NCBI RefSeq assembly: GCF_030272615.1
Contig: NC_081409.1
Location: forward strand, 529,476,291-529,540,290
Origin: Cryptomeria japonica
Lineage: Eukaryota; Streptophyta; Pinopsida; Cupressales; Cupressaceae
DNA: 64,000 nt
Direction of reading: 5' to 3'
How positions within the stretch are numbered: position 1 is the first letter of the stretch; the number at the start of each line of letters is the position of its first letter. Shown one piece after another: positions 34,291 through 46,979 of this stretch. The position numbers and the translations under genes were made by a program. Under the pieces are notes generated by a model, which worked only from the letters and a program-made list of their open reading frames with translations, was not told where the DNA came from and ran no database searches.

Positions 34291-34958
34291 CACAACAAGT
34301 TCACAACACTTGTGAATAAATACTGTCCCACAAGGTAAAATTCATCATTGAGAGATTGGAAGATGTCTATAAAGGCAACGAGTCTTTATTAAAGATGATA
34401 AGAACGTTTAAGGAGGATAAACCAAAGTTGGAAGCATTGGCAAAAATATGGCTGCCAACATATCATACTTTGGTCACTTTGAGTAAAGTGACTCATAGAG
34501 ATCCTGATACTCCCCCAACAATCAAAGAGACTGAAGGGATAGTGAACACAATCATTGCAGAGCTCAAATATGTTGTTGCAGAGGAAAAGAAGGTACTAGC
34601 CAAGATTGACTCATTCAATACCTTCCAATATTGGACCATACCACATATCATTGACAAAGATAAGAAGATAATAGGCTTTGAAGATTGCAAAGTTGATTTA
34701 TGTCAAATGGTTACAAATATTATAGCACACATGAAAGAAGAGAAGGGTATGACCGTGCAAAGCTTCAATCTATTTTAGGATAGAATCATAACACTAGATG
34801 TAGGTTACTCGAAATTTGTCACAAAGGTAAGGTCAATGACAGATAAAAGATGGAAGGACCACCTCATCAACACACCTGCTATTTAGGATTTTGAATGGCC
34901 AAGTGATTATGAAGTACATCAGTGGGAGGCCACATACTTGAAAACTTCTAGAGACTAA
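34291..34958 (+). pseudogene. Unrecognised protein, C-terminal helical part
   Basis: Host sequence resumes here after the Tat-type insertion. An open frame covering FIIERLEDVYKGNESLLKMI runs to TAG 34776-34778, then stays readable to TAA 34956-34958. It is rich in helix-forming residues (EGIVNTIIAELKYVVAEEKK). It completes the decayed coding region that starts at 21946, in a different frame from 24507-24726. The family is unknown. Confidence 0.35.
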
Positions 34959-36689
34959 ATACACATGTAGCCAACTAGTGAGTGTGGAGGCCGCCCAACT
35001 AAAAGTAGAACCTTGCCAGACCTAAGGGTCAAAAGTTAGTACTTGTATTGTCATGACAACAGGATTATTTGCATTCACCAACTATTCTTATGATTATCAT
35101 CATGTTTTGTTTCTTTCATGTTACTAAATTTGTTTAAAGAAAACTTTATATGCTTTAACTTAGTCATTTATTTACGTCATTAGTTATGAAGTGATGCATT
35201 GTAATGGTCTTAAGCTTGTTGCTTCTCCCCATTTTGTATATAAGGGAGAAGCCAAGACCTATTTTGGGATATAATATAAGACACAACTAATAGAATAGAA
35301 AATATAAGGAGAATAAGAGAACACTGCAAAAAAAAATTTTACCTCATTACAATAGCGAAATATAATACAAAAATCCAAAGTTTCTAGACTCGGTTATTTA
35401 TTGTTTACAGAAGTTAAGGTATTGTGTGGTTGTCCCCAGTTTCTTTTTCTTCCTTGTATATTTGAATCGATGTATCAAGGATAACTCTAATTTATCAAAG
35501 TAGCTTTTACTGTTTTATGTGATTTGGTTAATTGGGTTCTATTAGGAAGAATTAGATTCCATTTGATTAAATTACAACAGTTGGATTAACAAGTAGAATA
35601 ATTCAATATCATATTCTTGCATGTTTATATAAGATATAAAAACTTTAATGCCAAGTAACTTGAATGATAATAAAAAACTGGATTGAATAGCTCTGCAACC
35701 CTGGAAGAGGCACTGGTTACTATTATATTAAATAATTTTCATTTGGACATTTAGTTTTTTTCCTTTGTTTATTTAAGAAGATAAAATAGTAGCAAGGAAT
35801 TAAGCATTTACTTCAAGTATTTTTTCTATACTAAGTGAATTCAGAATAGAGATTCAAATAAGGTTGCAAATCTGCTATATTTTAGGTATACTCGCCAAGG
35901 TTTTGTAGAGCCTGAAGAGTAGATGATATCTCCCATTAGGAAAATCTTATTAGTTGGCCAAGTCAGTTGGTAAACCTGATCATAGAATCTAGCACACTCT
36001 TAGGGTTTTCCAATCTGTTGATTTGGGAACCAACAAAAACAACCAGTTCAAGTTTAGTTAGAAGAGTCACAACAACTCATCTTCAAGATCTTTGAAGGCT
36101 TCTCCTCTAAGTCTTTCTTATTTCTCATTTCTCTCTAGTTCTTTTCTCTTTGCCTTTTGCATTTAGTAGGGCATGAAGCATTGTAACTAATTTTTTGAGT
36201 TTTGTTGTAGCAACAACTCCTTTATTTTTCAATAAAATAGCAGCAACTTCCTTCTCAATACTTCTTGTATTATGTTATGGATGAATGGTTTGATGTTTTT
36301 TTGTGATTTATGTTCAAAGTCCTCTAGTTTGTCTCACTCAATCAGAATTTGATGTAAAAAGATACATGGTAGATGTAGGTCTTAGATTGTGTTAGTTGGT
36401 TTTGATGGTTTGAAGTTTTAAAAACCAATTGGTTTTACTTCAAGCAAGCATTAGGTTCAACCCTTTCTAAGAAATATTTATGCATCACATGTTTAGTTGA
36501 GTTGTGAGAGATTCAGTTCTACTTGTTGAAGGTTTTTGTGACTTAAATAGGTTGCAATCTCAGTTAGTCATTTGGTGCATCACCTCTTGTCAGAGTAGAA
36601 TTTATTTTTTAGTAGGCTCTCTATCCCTTTTCCCATCAAGCTAGTGTTAGGAGGTATTCATCAGGAGAACTAGCTAACTCTAGAGATTG
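34959..36689. other. No gene recognised
   Basis: The stretch is AT-rich. TATATAAGG near 35237 and AATAAAATAG near 36231 resemble promoter and polyadenylation signals of an LTR or gene end, and 36110-36240 has pyrimidine-rich runs. No frame, paired repeat or target duplication supports a call. The last 300 bases may be the 3' untranslated end of the LINE on the minus strand. Confidence 0.4.
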
Positions 36690-36693
36690 ATCC

Positions 36694-39600
36694 TCAAGAT
36701 AGGAAACCCATAGGCCAAAGGATCATTCCACATTTCATGGGATTGCTGAGCTCCCAACTTAGCAACATGACACAATATTGGTGACAACAAACCCAAGCCA
36801 CCTGAAGGAAAGAGGTCTTCATTGGAGATCTATCCATGCTCTCCCAAAAATCAACCAAATAAGAAGCATGAGTACAAGCATGTTGCCACACCCCCATAAT
36901 CTATGCTAAATCTTTCCAAAGTACTAGTACTAAAAAAACAAATGTGAACTACATTCTTCACTGCACCTACAAAGAACACAAATAGAGGGTCCCTGAAAAA
37001 CCTCACTTGCAAAGATTCTCCCACGTGAGGCATTCCCTTTGAGCAACCAACCATAAGAAAAAGTCACACTTGTTACAAGTGTGGTTGTCGTTGTACCAAA
37101 AGATCAACCCTTTAATTCCCGATACAACCACTAGACTTATAGAATCCATAGGAGGCAGTTAAGCCATGTCACACACCCGAGTGCTGAGCTACACAACACA
37201 AGGAGATAAAGGGTGCACACCTTGAAAAAATCCCCCCCCATCACAAGTGAGGGGTTTGAACCTATGACCAAGCTCTGATACCACTTGTTATAAGTGTGGT
37301 TTCCATTGCACAAAAAGATTGACCTTTTAATGCCCGATACAACCACTAGACTTATAGAATCCATAGGAGGCGGTTAAGCCATGTCATAAACCCGAGTGCT
37401 ACGCTGCACAAAACAAGGAGACCAAGGGCGCACACCTTGCGAAAATCCCCCCAGTGCAAGCAGAGGGTTTGAACTTGTGACCAAGCTCTGATACAACTTG
37501 TTACAAGTGTGGTTGTCATTGCACCAAAAGATCAACCTTTTAATGCCCGATACAACCACTAGACTTATGGAATCCCCAGGACGCAGTTAAGCCATGTCAC
37601 AAACCCAAGTGCTACATTGCACAACACAAGGAGACCAAGAGAACACATCTTGCAATAACACTTAGGCAAGGAGAAACTATTCCAAACTTTCTTCCACCAT
37701 GACACACCCACTTGGCCATGTAGTTGTCGGTCTAGGTCAGCATAGCCCACAACTATGAAAAAAATTCCTTTTGGGCCAGGACCCCAACCAAAGTGTCCTT
37801 ACCCTTAAGGGAGATACAAAGCGCACCTGCCAAGATCCTATAAATCTTAAGATAGTCCTCAACATATCCACCCAAGGGCCAAACCTGAGGATCCTTCCAA
37901 CAAGTCACCTCAACCTGACCTCTATGTTTAAACGTTTTAAAATCCACAAACTTAATCCACCCAGCCTCAGTAAAAATGTTGTAGAGGACCTAAAGATGGT
38001 GGAATTTAGAAAGAATAGGGTGATGACCATCCCAATAATCCATCCAAAAAAGAGCTTCAGAGTTCCTATTACAAATCCATAAAAGGCCTCCCTTCATAAG
38101 TTCTGCTCATTTTTTAAGCATGTCCCAAATCATAGATCCTCTATTGTTAAGACTAAGTATAGAAACATCATGGCCATTTGCACCTAAAAGGTACCTATGA
38201 GTTAGAATTTTGGCCCAGTCCTAATCCTGACAAGTGCACCAATGCCAATACAACTTAGCTGCCAAAGCTTTTCCAACCATACAACATGCCAAAGACCAAT
38301 GCCTCTTGAAAACTTTGGCCTACACACTGATTTCGACTTAACTAAGCTCCACTTAGAGGATAGAAGATTACTAGACCATAAAAAAATGAAAGGAAATAGA
38401 ATTAAACTCCCTCATGAAGCTAGAAGGAGGAACATGCACAAAGCATCTATATATATAGGAAGGGCCTGCACCACTGTCTTCAAAAGAGTCACTCTTCCAA
38501 TAGATGAGAGTCATCTATTAGGTCAATGACTAACCTCAGTCTGAATCTTCTCCAAAATCCCTTTCCAAAAGTATCTACATTCAGACCCCATGTCCACAGG
38601 GATCCCAAGGTACACTAGAGGAAGAGAGCCAATTTGGAATCTAAGAATTTGAGCAATTTTGTGTTGAATAAGCCCAAGGGAACTAAAGAAATAAATAAAA
38701 GATTTATCTTCAATAATTGTTTCACCAGATGAAGTCAAATTAATGTCGAAGGCTCTCCTAAAATTCACCACCTCATAAATTCTAGCCATACCCATCAAAG
38801 TAGCATTGTCCACAAACTGAAGATGAGAGTAAGGAGATAGGGAATTGATCTTCTCCAACCTTGAATAAGACCTTGTCTAACCTGAGATTTAATAAATCGA
38901 CTGAGCCCTTCTTCCATAATTATGAACAAATGAGGGGACAAAGGATCACCTTGATAAAGGCCTCAGGAAGCACTAAACAACTTTGACAGATCCCCATTGA
39001 TAAAGACCGAGAAGTAGGTAGAAGTAACACAACTCAAGACCCAGTTAACCCACTCCATACCAAAACGAAAGGCCAATAGAATCTTCTGTAAGAATGCCCA
39101 ATTCACTATGTCATAAGCCTTAGCCATGTCAAGCTTGATGAACATAGCCTTCTCCTTAGAGGTTGCCATAGAATGAATAGCTTCTATTGCAATCACAACT
39201 CCATCCATAATATGTCCACCTCCAACAAAACCACCCTGCTCATTAGATATCAAAACTTTGAGGAAAGGCTTGAGTCTCTCTGCAATCAATTTAGTAATTA
39301 CCTTATAAACCACATTGCATAAAACAAAAGGCATGAATTGATCTAGAATATTCACCTTGTCCATTTTTGGAATACAAGCCAAAAAGGTAGAGTTCATAGA
39401 CTTAAGCATCTGTTTATTCCTATGTGACTCTTGAACCACCTCCAGAAGATCAAATTTAATGATTTCCCAAAATTCCTAAAAGAATTCAATTGGAAACCCA
39501 TTAGGGCCAGGGGCCTTATCTTTTTTCATATGAAAATCAATGTCCTCTAACTCTTGCATCAAAATGGGGTGCAAGAGAGACTCATTCATCTCAATAGAGA

Positions 39601-40890
39601 TCAAAGGAGGAATACAATCCAAGATAGCTCTTTCCTCCTCTAAAGCTGGGGGGGGGTATCCTCAGTAAAAAGAGTTGAAAATATCGGGTTGCTTCCCTAG
39701 AAATCTCGCCTCTAGAAGAAATCTAAGTACCCTCCAGAGAGATGAGAGAGGTAATAGTATTTATCAACCTTCGGGCTTTAACTAAGTTTTGAAAGATAGT
39801 TGTGTTCCTATCCCCTTCTTGAAGCTAGTCAACACGAAACTTTTGCTTCCAGAAAATCTCCTCGTCCAACTCCTTAAGGGCTAAGGACTCTACCTTACTA
39901 AGATCCACAGTCATAACTTTGGTCCTGAATTAGATGGGTAATATTGTTCAACCTAGTCTGAGTTGAATTCTTCTAGAAATTCAAATTTCCAAAATATTGT
40001 TTATTCCATCTCTTGAGCCTGTACTTCACATATTTAAGCCTCTTACCAAATGAATACATAGCCCTACCATGAGAAGGCTTTCCTTCATACCACCAATCTA
40101 TCATAAGATACTAGAGAGAGCACTCATGAAGCCACATAATTTGGAAATTAAAGGAAGGATTTTTGGTAGCATTTAAAGACACAACTACAAGCTTGATAGG
40201 CCAATGATCAGAGCCCATCCAATCTAGATTTTCAGACCTGGTAGACCACCTATCACCCAGCCAATAGCAAGAAACTGGAAAATAATCAAGCCTTTCTGAA
40301 ATAGCCTCTTCACGACTTCTATTATTCTACGTGAAAATGGCATTATTTGGTTTCACATCAATTAAGTGTAGGAAATCAATATTATCTCTAATAAAATTCA
40401 CAGAAAGGTCCAACCTGGCTGACCCTCCATGTTTTTCCTCCAAACCAACCACAACATTAAAATCACTCGCCACAATCCAAGGAAGAAAGGGCATCAGGGA
40501 TTGGACAAATTTGATGTGAGACCACAATTAAGACTTGCCTAGAAAAAAATGTAGGAGCATAAACATTAGAAAAAAGGCACATATTCCCTTACTCAAAGCT
40601 AGAGGTAACAAGAGAAATTGAAGAACGACTTGAAATTTGCCACAAAAGGACAATTTTCTTTGGGTTCCAGAAACATGCAACCCCTCCAGAAATACCATGA
40701 GCTCCCACACATTGCCAATGCCCTTGACGCCAAACTCTAGGAGCTATGCTTAACGGACCATCCACATTCAACTTAGTTTCTTGAATAAAGACAATATCAG
40801 GAGAATGAGAATCAATTATACCACGAATAGCATTTTATCTAGGGACGCATTTATGCCCCTCACATTCTATGAGATGACAATTATTTATGG
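36694..40890 (-). pseudogene. LINE ORF2: endonuclease, reverse transcriptase, zinc-binding domain, broken
   Basis: From 40890 down: AP-type endonuclease (IIDSHSPDIVFIQETKL near 40810, WNPKKIVLLW near 40640, ASDFNVV near 40460, GSDHWPI near 40215), then RT (KDKAPGPNGFPIEFF near 39500, EQGGFVGGGHIMDG near 39235, FIKLDMAKAYDIVNW near 39130, [11 protein letters not shown] near 38950). The catalytic position reads FVDNATLMG near 38800, where active enzymes have F-x-D-D, so the second aspartate is lost. The zf-RVT region near 37750-36700 is split by the nested mini-element. Stops and frameshifts occur throughout. It is a dead copy. Confidence 0.88.
37071..37657 (-). mobile_element. SMART/TRIM-like mini LTR element with three LTRs
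   Basis: Three near-identical LTR-like blocks of about 160 bp (37071-37230, 37286-37446, 37499-37657) are separated by two spacers of about 55 bp. On the minus strand each spacer begins with a TGGTATCAGAGC-type primer site (the second has one mutation) and ends in a G-run polypurine tract, so almost nothing but priming signals lies between LTRs. Identical ACACT duplications (37066-37070 and 37658-37662) show it inserted as a unit in the LINE. LTR outer limits are approximate. A tRNA-derived SINE tandem is the main alternative, because the spacer also has a GGTTCAAACC box. Confidence 0.72.
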
Positions 40891-40914
40891 GATTGGGAGA
40901 AACAGGAATAAATG

Positions 40915-42300
40915 GACTTCACTGAGCTAGATTCCATCAACGTCTCACCAATTAACTTCACCTTCACCTGGTCTGTCTTATGTCTTGCCTTTGAAGATTT
41001 TTCTGAAAGGTTTTTCTTGAGGGATTTTTAATGTATTCCCAAGGACTAAGAAGCACTGCTGCTCTTAGCAAGATCCAAATTCCCTTTTGTTGGCTAAGAG
41101 ATAGATTCCTTCACAACACTATTGTCCAACTGAACACAAGTCCTCCCTAGATTAGTACCATCTTGGTCCAAATGAGATAAATCTGTGTCCGTCTACCTTA
41201 CTTGTTCTACCTCCATTAGAGAATTCAAATTTTATTTCTCCCTATCATCTGACAATGACACACCCTTTGGAGGAGCATTAGCGGAAAGATCCCCTTGGAC
41301 ACCTTCCTCCAAAAGAAAGTCATCATGAAGAGCCTCAAACCAATTGAATGTTTCATCATTATGTTTGTCTTTTAGGGTTCTTTTCTGACCTCTCCCCTTG
41401 TTGTGAGGCTTCACAAGAATAAAACCTTGCTTATCCATAACCTCTTTAGCCATAGGCATTTTCCCTCTATCCTTCTTAGGAGCAGAGCTAGAGGGAGATT
41501 TCAAATCAAGAGAGGAAGAGACAAACTGAGGACACTTCCTTTGCAAATGGGCATACTCATGGGAAATATGACATCTGAAAGGGAGCATTTCATAGTCCAA
41601 CTGTTGGATCCATGATAGGATCTAAGATAGATTTCCATAGAATCTGGCAAAGTGTTATTCAAATCAACTTCAACACAAATGCGAGCAAAACATATTACCT
41701 TCCTATCTTGAGTTTGCGTAGCTGATCCCTCTAGTTTACTAAACAAGAGAGTAATAGAATGGAGAATCTCACTTTTCCAAAACTCAAGCTAGAGCCTGGG
41801 AAGACGAACCCATACTGACACCCTAGAAGGGAGTTCCTTCGTAGAGTTGAACCTCGTGTGCCAGGGTTTGACAAAATCCCGACTTTGTTGAAGAAATAAG
41901 GGCCACCCTTAAACTCCTTGTGTCTATCCGACATGCATGAAAAGACAACAAAAAAATAATTGTTTGCCACCAACTAAATCTCCATATCTCCCTCAGGATT
42001 CTAGACCCGACATGCCCACACATCCAAGACTAGGAGCGAAAGCTTAAGCCCTATGAATTTGAAGATTAAGGCATGATTACTCCAATACTAGATATCCTCC
42101 AAGACTGTCTCTGGCTGAATTACTAACATAGGATGATCTTGACTCCTAGCAAGGCATCCGTTTACTTTCTTGATACTAGAGAAACCCTTGACAACCATTG
42201 AATCTTTCCCCGATAAATTTTGGTAATGTTGCCTCTTGATGCATGCATGCATGGGAGAAGTCGGAAGTGGGCTTAGAAACATTCACTGCCCCTTAACCAA
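40915..42300 (-). pseudogene. LINE ORF1 with DUF4283-like and zinc-knuckle regions, broken
   Basis: The RNA-binding ORF1 of plant L1 elements. Recognisable parts are PWHTRFNSTKELPSRVSVWVRLP (in short: PWHTRF...VWVRLP) near 41870-41800, CFARICVEVDLNNTLPD near 41690-41640, and the linker into a zinc knuckle (DYEMLPFRCHISHEYAHLQR near 41600-41540), where one cysteine of the usual C-x2-C is missing. A lysine-rich tail follows (KGRGQKRTLKDKH near 41390). Stops and shifts break it, and two zinc ligands appear mutated. I place its start near 42300 only from the first readable sequence (MAKIEVYLN). Confidence 0.75.
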
Positions 42301-42650
42301 CAATATTCAGGTAAACCTCTATCTTCGCCATGCCACAAATGAAAAAGCACAAAGGTGAGGAAGACACCCATAGGTCTTAGTAAGACCCAAGCACAAGAAA
42401 AAAACACCAAAGAGAAGTGCCAATGCCAAGCGTTATCCTAGAAAAAAAAGAAGGGAAAGCCTTCCTAATAAACCCAGAGCCAAACCCCTCAGCTCTCTGA
42501 AATAAAATCTCGGACCCCACAACTTCAACGTCCCCCCCCAATGCCAGGATCCATAAGCGTGCCAAAACAAACTTCTTTTTATTCCAACATTCAAATTGAA
42601 AATTTATCACGCATTCCTTCCTTACCTCATAAGGCAATATAATACCCAAA

Positions 42651-44638
42651 TTTATTTAATTTTTGTTTGAGGAAATTCTATAAATATAATCATATTAATA
42701 ATAATTTGGCGGGAAGTAGTTCTATAAACTATTTTGGAACAAATTGTTTCATCCCTCTATGATTTAGCTTTTCAATGTCAACTAGCTCATATACTAAATT
42801 ATACAAATAAAAAAAGAAAAAAAAAAAGTGACTTAATTGTTTTGAATTGTTTATCTTTCACAATAATATCATTCATACCAAAAAAAGCATTTTATTAATG
42901 TAATATAACTATTGATTGAACAAAACATTGATGGAGAAATAGATATAGGTTATCTTAGTCAAATTTGAATGTACAAAAAATTTGTATTGCGATGGTGATA
43001 CCTATATTGTTTTAGATAGATGTATTAGCATTAGTTGTTCATCTTCTGAAGGTAATAGGTAAATAATTCAGTTAGTTGAGCCTTGTTATGATTTTGATAG
43101 ATATTAGTTCACTAAGTTGTCAGATATCATTTTAGTGATGCCTTACCTAGTAATATTATTAAATTATTTTTATGTATTCAAAGATTTTTTTTAGTAGGTT
43201 AGAAAATATTGCATTATGAATAGAACATTTGTAAAAATCAATAATTTTGTAATATTGGATGTTTAAGAATTTTCTTTGTATAAAATTAAAGATCTATTTG
43301 ATTATTTTCTCTAAGAAATTAATATATAAGAAAAAGTTATTAGTAAATGAAATAAGAAAAGTTATAAAATTATAACACTAATACCAAATTTATAAACAAT
43401 ATTAAAAAACACAAAATAAAATAATTGAAAGATAATTAAAATAAAAACACCAAATGTTACAATCCCTTCATTAACAATAATAAAAAACTAAATGATTAAA
43501 ATGATTTAAATAAAAATTAAAAAAAAATTCATCCACATCATAATAAAATGTAAAAAATGAATAATATTACTCTATATTCACAAGTGATTGTGGTACAACA
43601 ATAGCATTTGGGTCAACTTTGAGACATTTGAGAAATTATTTCCAATATTTTAGATTGCTTTACATTCAATTGCTTCCTAATCATTGAGTGTATGATTTTT
43701 AACAAAGAGCGTGCTACAAAGAGAAAAGAAAAAAAAAAAAAAAAAGAGAGCAATTTTCTTTCAAATAAATGTATCATGAACATTGTGCCTATTCTTTTTA
43801 AAGTACATAAAATTTAGTAATATTATTTTAAATAAATAAATAAACTTTATGTATAATTCTAATGAAGCCATTGCATGTAAGAGAAAAAAATTATGATTGA
43901 TTGATTTTTGGGAATGATAATTCAAAATATTTTTATTATATCTAATTTTGGTGAGTTTTTAGTGATTAAGTGTAGTATTTTCCCTTAATAGTTTAATATT
44001 TGATATATGGCTAATTTTAGTTTAATAAATAAAATTTATATTTCAACAAATCTTTGTCTATTTTTTTATATATTGCATCTTTATTCTATGAAAAATTGCA
44101 TCAATAGTTAAGACAGTTTTGGAAAAGGAATAAATTGTGTTTTTTGTACATATATGGACATGAGAAATATCTAAAAAATTTAGAAAAAAAACTGATTAGC
44201 ACAAAAAAAGATAAAATAAAAATAAAAATAAGGAGATAAAAGAATGTGTATTCATCAACTATTCAAAACTAGAGAAAAAACCTAAATTTGGAAGCCAAAA
44301 CAATTCAAAATACTACAAATTTCATAAGAATTTTATAAAAATATAAAATATTATTTGGTGTCTTAAAATGAAAGATGAAATCATCAACATTTAGTTGATT
44401 GATTCTAATATAAGTTCCATTTTGATATTACATTAATTTTCAACTATATATGTGTTGATTAAAAAATATGAATCAAATTATTTCTCAATAAAAATAAAAG
44501 AAATTGTGTACATTAATTCATATTCCAAATATCCATGTGGTGATTCTTTAAAAAGTAGTTAATAAAATATGACTATAATGCAAGGTAACATAGAACAAAC
44601 AATATGTATCAAATCGGTGTTGACCAAGTTGAAAGCAC
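42651..44638. other. AT-rich stretch without a recognised gene
   Basis: Very AT-rich with A-runs (for example near 42820 and 43725-43745). There are no long frames on either strand. I looked for LTR ends, terminal inverted repeats and target duplications and saw none I can defend. Confidence 0.55.
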
Positions 44639-45807
44639 TGTAATACTGACGAGGAGGGGAGGTGAATCAATATTTCCAATTATTTAAAATAATAACTTTT
44701 TCCCAATTGAAGTTGTCCTAAAAAATATCAAATAGACTTGATTGAAGTAAAACCCAAAATGGGAAAAACCATAGAGAGTGTTAATTCTCAGGAAATAATA
44801 ACTAGTTATAGTTGTGTTTACAAATAGGTGGCTCACTGCAAGATTACAAAAACGGCTCACTGTCGGACTGCTCACTACATATACAAAAAGAAACAGCTAA
44901 TTGCCGAAATGATGACTGCAATTGAAAAGGTTGAATTGAGAAAAATTCCATCTCCAAATGAATGAGATCAGTTTCAAGTTTAAGCTCAAATTACAAATCT
45001 CAAATTTACAGAAGATCCAGTTAGAGATCTTTGCACCACTATTTTGTAGTAGGTCAGGTAAAGGACTGCTGCACTATTGTGACACTAATTACCTTCATTT
45101 TCTGCAACTCTCACATACACTGCTTCTTTTGCTGCTAACTATCTTCTACACATCACACACACTCTCTCTTGATCGATTGTCTTCATTCACCACTCATGTA
45201 CATGTATATATACTAGAGGGTAAAATTACAAAATAGTGTGTCGTCCAAGCCCAACATCTTATGAATAAGCTCATGTTGGCCTCTGCAATACTTCTACACA
45301 AATCCTTTACATACTTCTGATTACCAATGCATATATCAAGATTACCGAAAAAAGGGCAAGGGTCATCCGAACCCAAGAGAACGGACCTATCATCACAAGA
45401 TTAAGCTTAATATCTCCAAAATGTAGACTCCACACATACCAAGGAAAGCAAAATCACAAAACTTTAAAAGATACTTTTGATAGCCATAAAAAATGCAAAA
45501 TCTAGGATACATAACTGATACCGGTATCAACAAGAATTCCTAACACTGGGATACCAAGGTTAATGGGAACTCAATGGGACCTCAAAAGATAATCATCCAA
45601 AGTTGTCCATGTTGCATAATAACTTCTAACCAAAAACTGCAACACCTGAACTGTACATACATATTGACCGCATACAATCCTTGCATAACTCTATCCATAT
45701 AACATCCATGACATCTGGACTGATATCTGGGCTTGCATACATTGTCCGGTATAGAACCAGATGACTAGTTTGACATCAATGACAACATTATTCATACAAG
45801 TCTAACA
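44639..45807 (-). mobile_element. Probable Sirevirus-type solo LTR
   Basis: The plus strand begins TGTAATACTGACGAGGAGGGG and ends TCTAACA. It follows the order of other LTRs here: GAGGGG...GTGAATCAATATT near the start, an 'AAACCCAAAATGGGAAAAACC' block (44753-44773), a CTCACT segment, and TTGACATCAATGACAAC near the far end. No primer site or polypurine tract adjoins it. The flanks AGCAC and GATAC do not match, so the target duplication is not confirmed. Confidence 0.6.
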
Positions 45808-46079
45808 GATACCATAGACTAAAATATGATGTGTATGCCCATGATTACTTTAGAGATACCATGACATATCCTGATAGATGTAACTACATTATCCTACAAC
45901 TATTATTACCTTATCAATTGATGATTATATCATATATCAGATATAGTCCCCAATAATAGATCACATAAGTTAATAACATATAATTATAAAATAGCAAGTA
46001 AATAATTTTTATTTCATAAGAAGTTGTCATGTGTCATCTTAATCCCAAGTGAATCCACTTCAATTTTTTTGATGCATTA

Positions 46080-46330
46080 TTCCATCTATTATCATTTATC
46101 ATCATTTATCCATTATTAATATTATTGTTAATATTATTATTCATCACTTATCCATTATTAATATTATCATTAATTATTAATTATCATTTATCCATTAATA
46201 TTATTATTTACCCATCATTACCATTTATCTATTATTAATATTATTATTTCTCATATTCCATTTATAATTTAATAATAATATTATTCTATCTTCTATCATC
46301 TATATATTTAATAATATTATTATTATCTAT
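46080..46330. repeat. ATT-rich low-complexity repeat
   Basis: An irregular mixture of TTATTAATATTATT and TCATTTATCCATTA units. It is a degenerate microsatellite with no coding potential. Confidence 0.8.
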
Positions 46331-46474
46331 CCATTTTCACAAATACATGCGTAAGCATTTGCATCATTCATTTATCATTTCTCCTCTACCCACTTGAATC
46401 CACCTTACGGATGTGGGATTAAAACTTTCAAGCCTTTTATTTATCCCACAATTTTCATTCACTCTAGAGGACAT

Positions 46475-46484
46475 CTATAAATAC
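46475..46484 (+). promoter_or_regulatory. TATA box upstream of the outer gypsy gag
   Basis: CTATAAATAC lies about 1.6 kb before the outer gag start. The surrounding sequence (a CCCACAATTTTCATT block, then CCTTGCTCC after the TATA box) resembles an LTR promoter. The outer element's 5' LTR probably lies around 45960-46740, but I could not fix its ends or primer site. Confidence 0.4.
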
Positions 46485-46979
46485 CTTGCTCCTTGTTTCT
46501 AATCCTGGCAAATCAATCATCTCTTGCATCTTTGTTTTCTTTTTGCATTCTAGTTAGTCTACTTTTACATTCATCTCTCATATTTTTCAATCATCTTCCA
46601 CTGATCCTTAAATCTACATCTTTCACGGCTTCTTATGCACGTGCTATTGAGAGAAATTATCATTCAAACACAAGATCATGATAAGTAGGAGCATAATGGA
46701 GTTAGAAATCCAATGAAATTCTTGTGTGTTAGATACTTTGTTTCATTTATATATTGTATTTCCATGGCAGGTACTCTATTGTTTGATGTTAAATCAATCT
46801 GAATCTTCTCCATAAGAACTCAGATCAAATTTTTGCATCTACATGTGGTATTTTATTGCAAGGGAATTCAACAAGTATTGTCTTGGTCAGCCTTAGGATA
46901 GTGCTTGAATGTGTTTTTATTTCAAAATCAAACAAACATTCTATCTGTCGTGTTTTCTGAGTGTGTGCAAAATAAACAA

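Larger units (their letters stand above)
36690..42650 (-). mobile_element. Decayed L1-type LINE
   Basis: The minus strand carries a DUF4283/zinc-knuckle ORF1 (about 42300-40915) and an ORF2 with endonuclease, RT and a C-terminal zinc-binding region (about 40890-36690). There are many stops and frameshifts. It has no LTRs. I found no clear poly(A) tail or target duplication, so both ends are approximate. A 587-bp LTR mini-element interrupts the end of ORF2. Confidence 0.88.

Noticed and set aside
37231-37285. A tRNA gene or SINE head (GGTTCAAACC box next to TGGTATCAGAGC)
   Set aside because: There is no cloverleaf and no A box at the right distance. The position next to repeated LTR-like blocks and a G-run fits a primer site and polypurine tract better.
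37071-37657. Cassandra-type TRIM with a 5S rRNA promoter
   Set aside because: I could not find a 5S-like segment in the LTR blocks.
42651-44638. A MITE or other DNA transposon in the AT-rich stretch
   Set aside because: I saw no terminal inverted repeats with a target duplication, only simple AT-rich runs.
44639-45807. Target duplication around the probable solo LTR
   Set aside because: The five-base flanks AGCAC and GATAC differ at two positions; I keep the LTR call only on its internal pattern.
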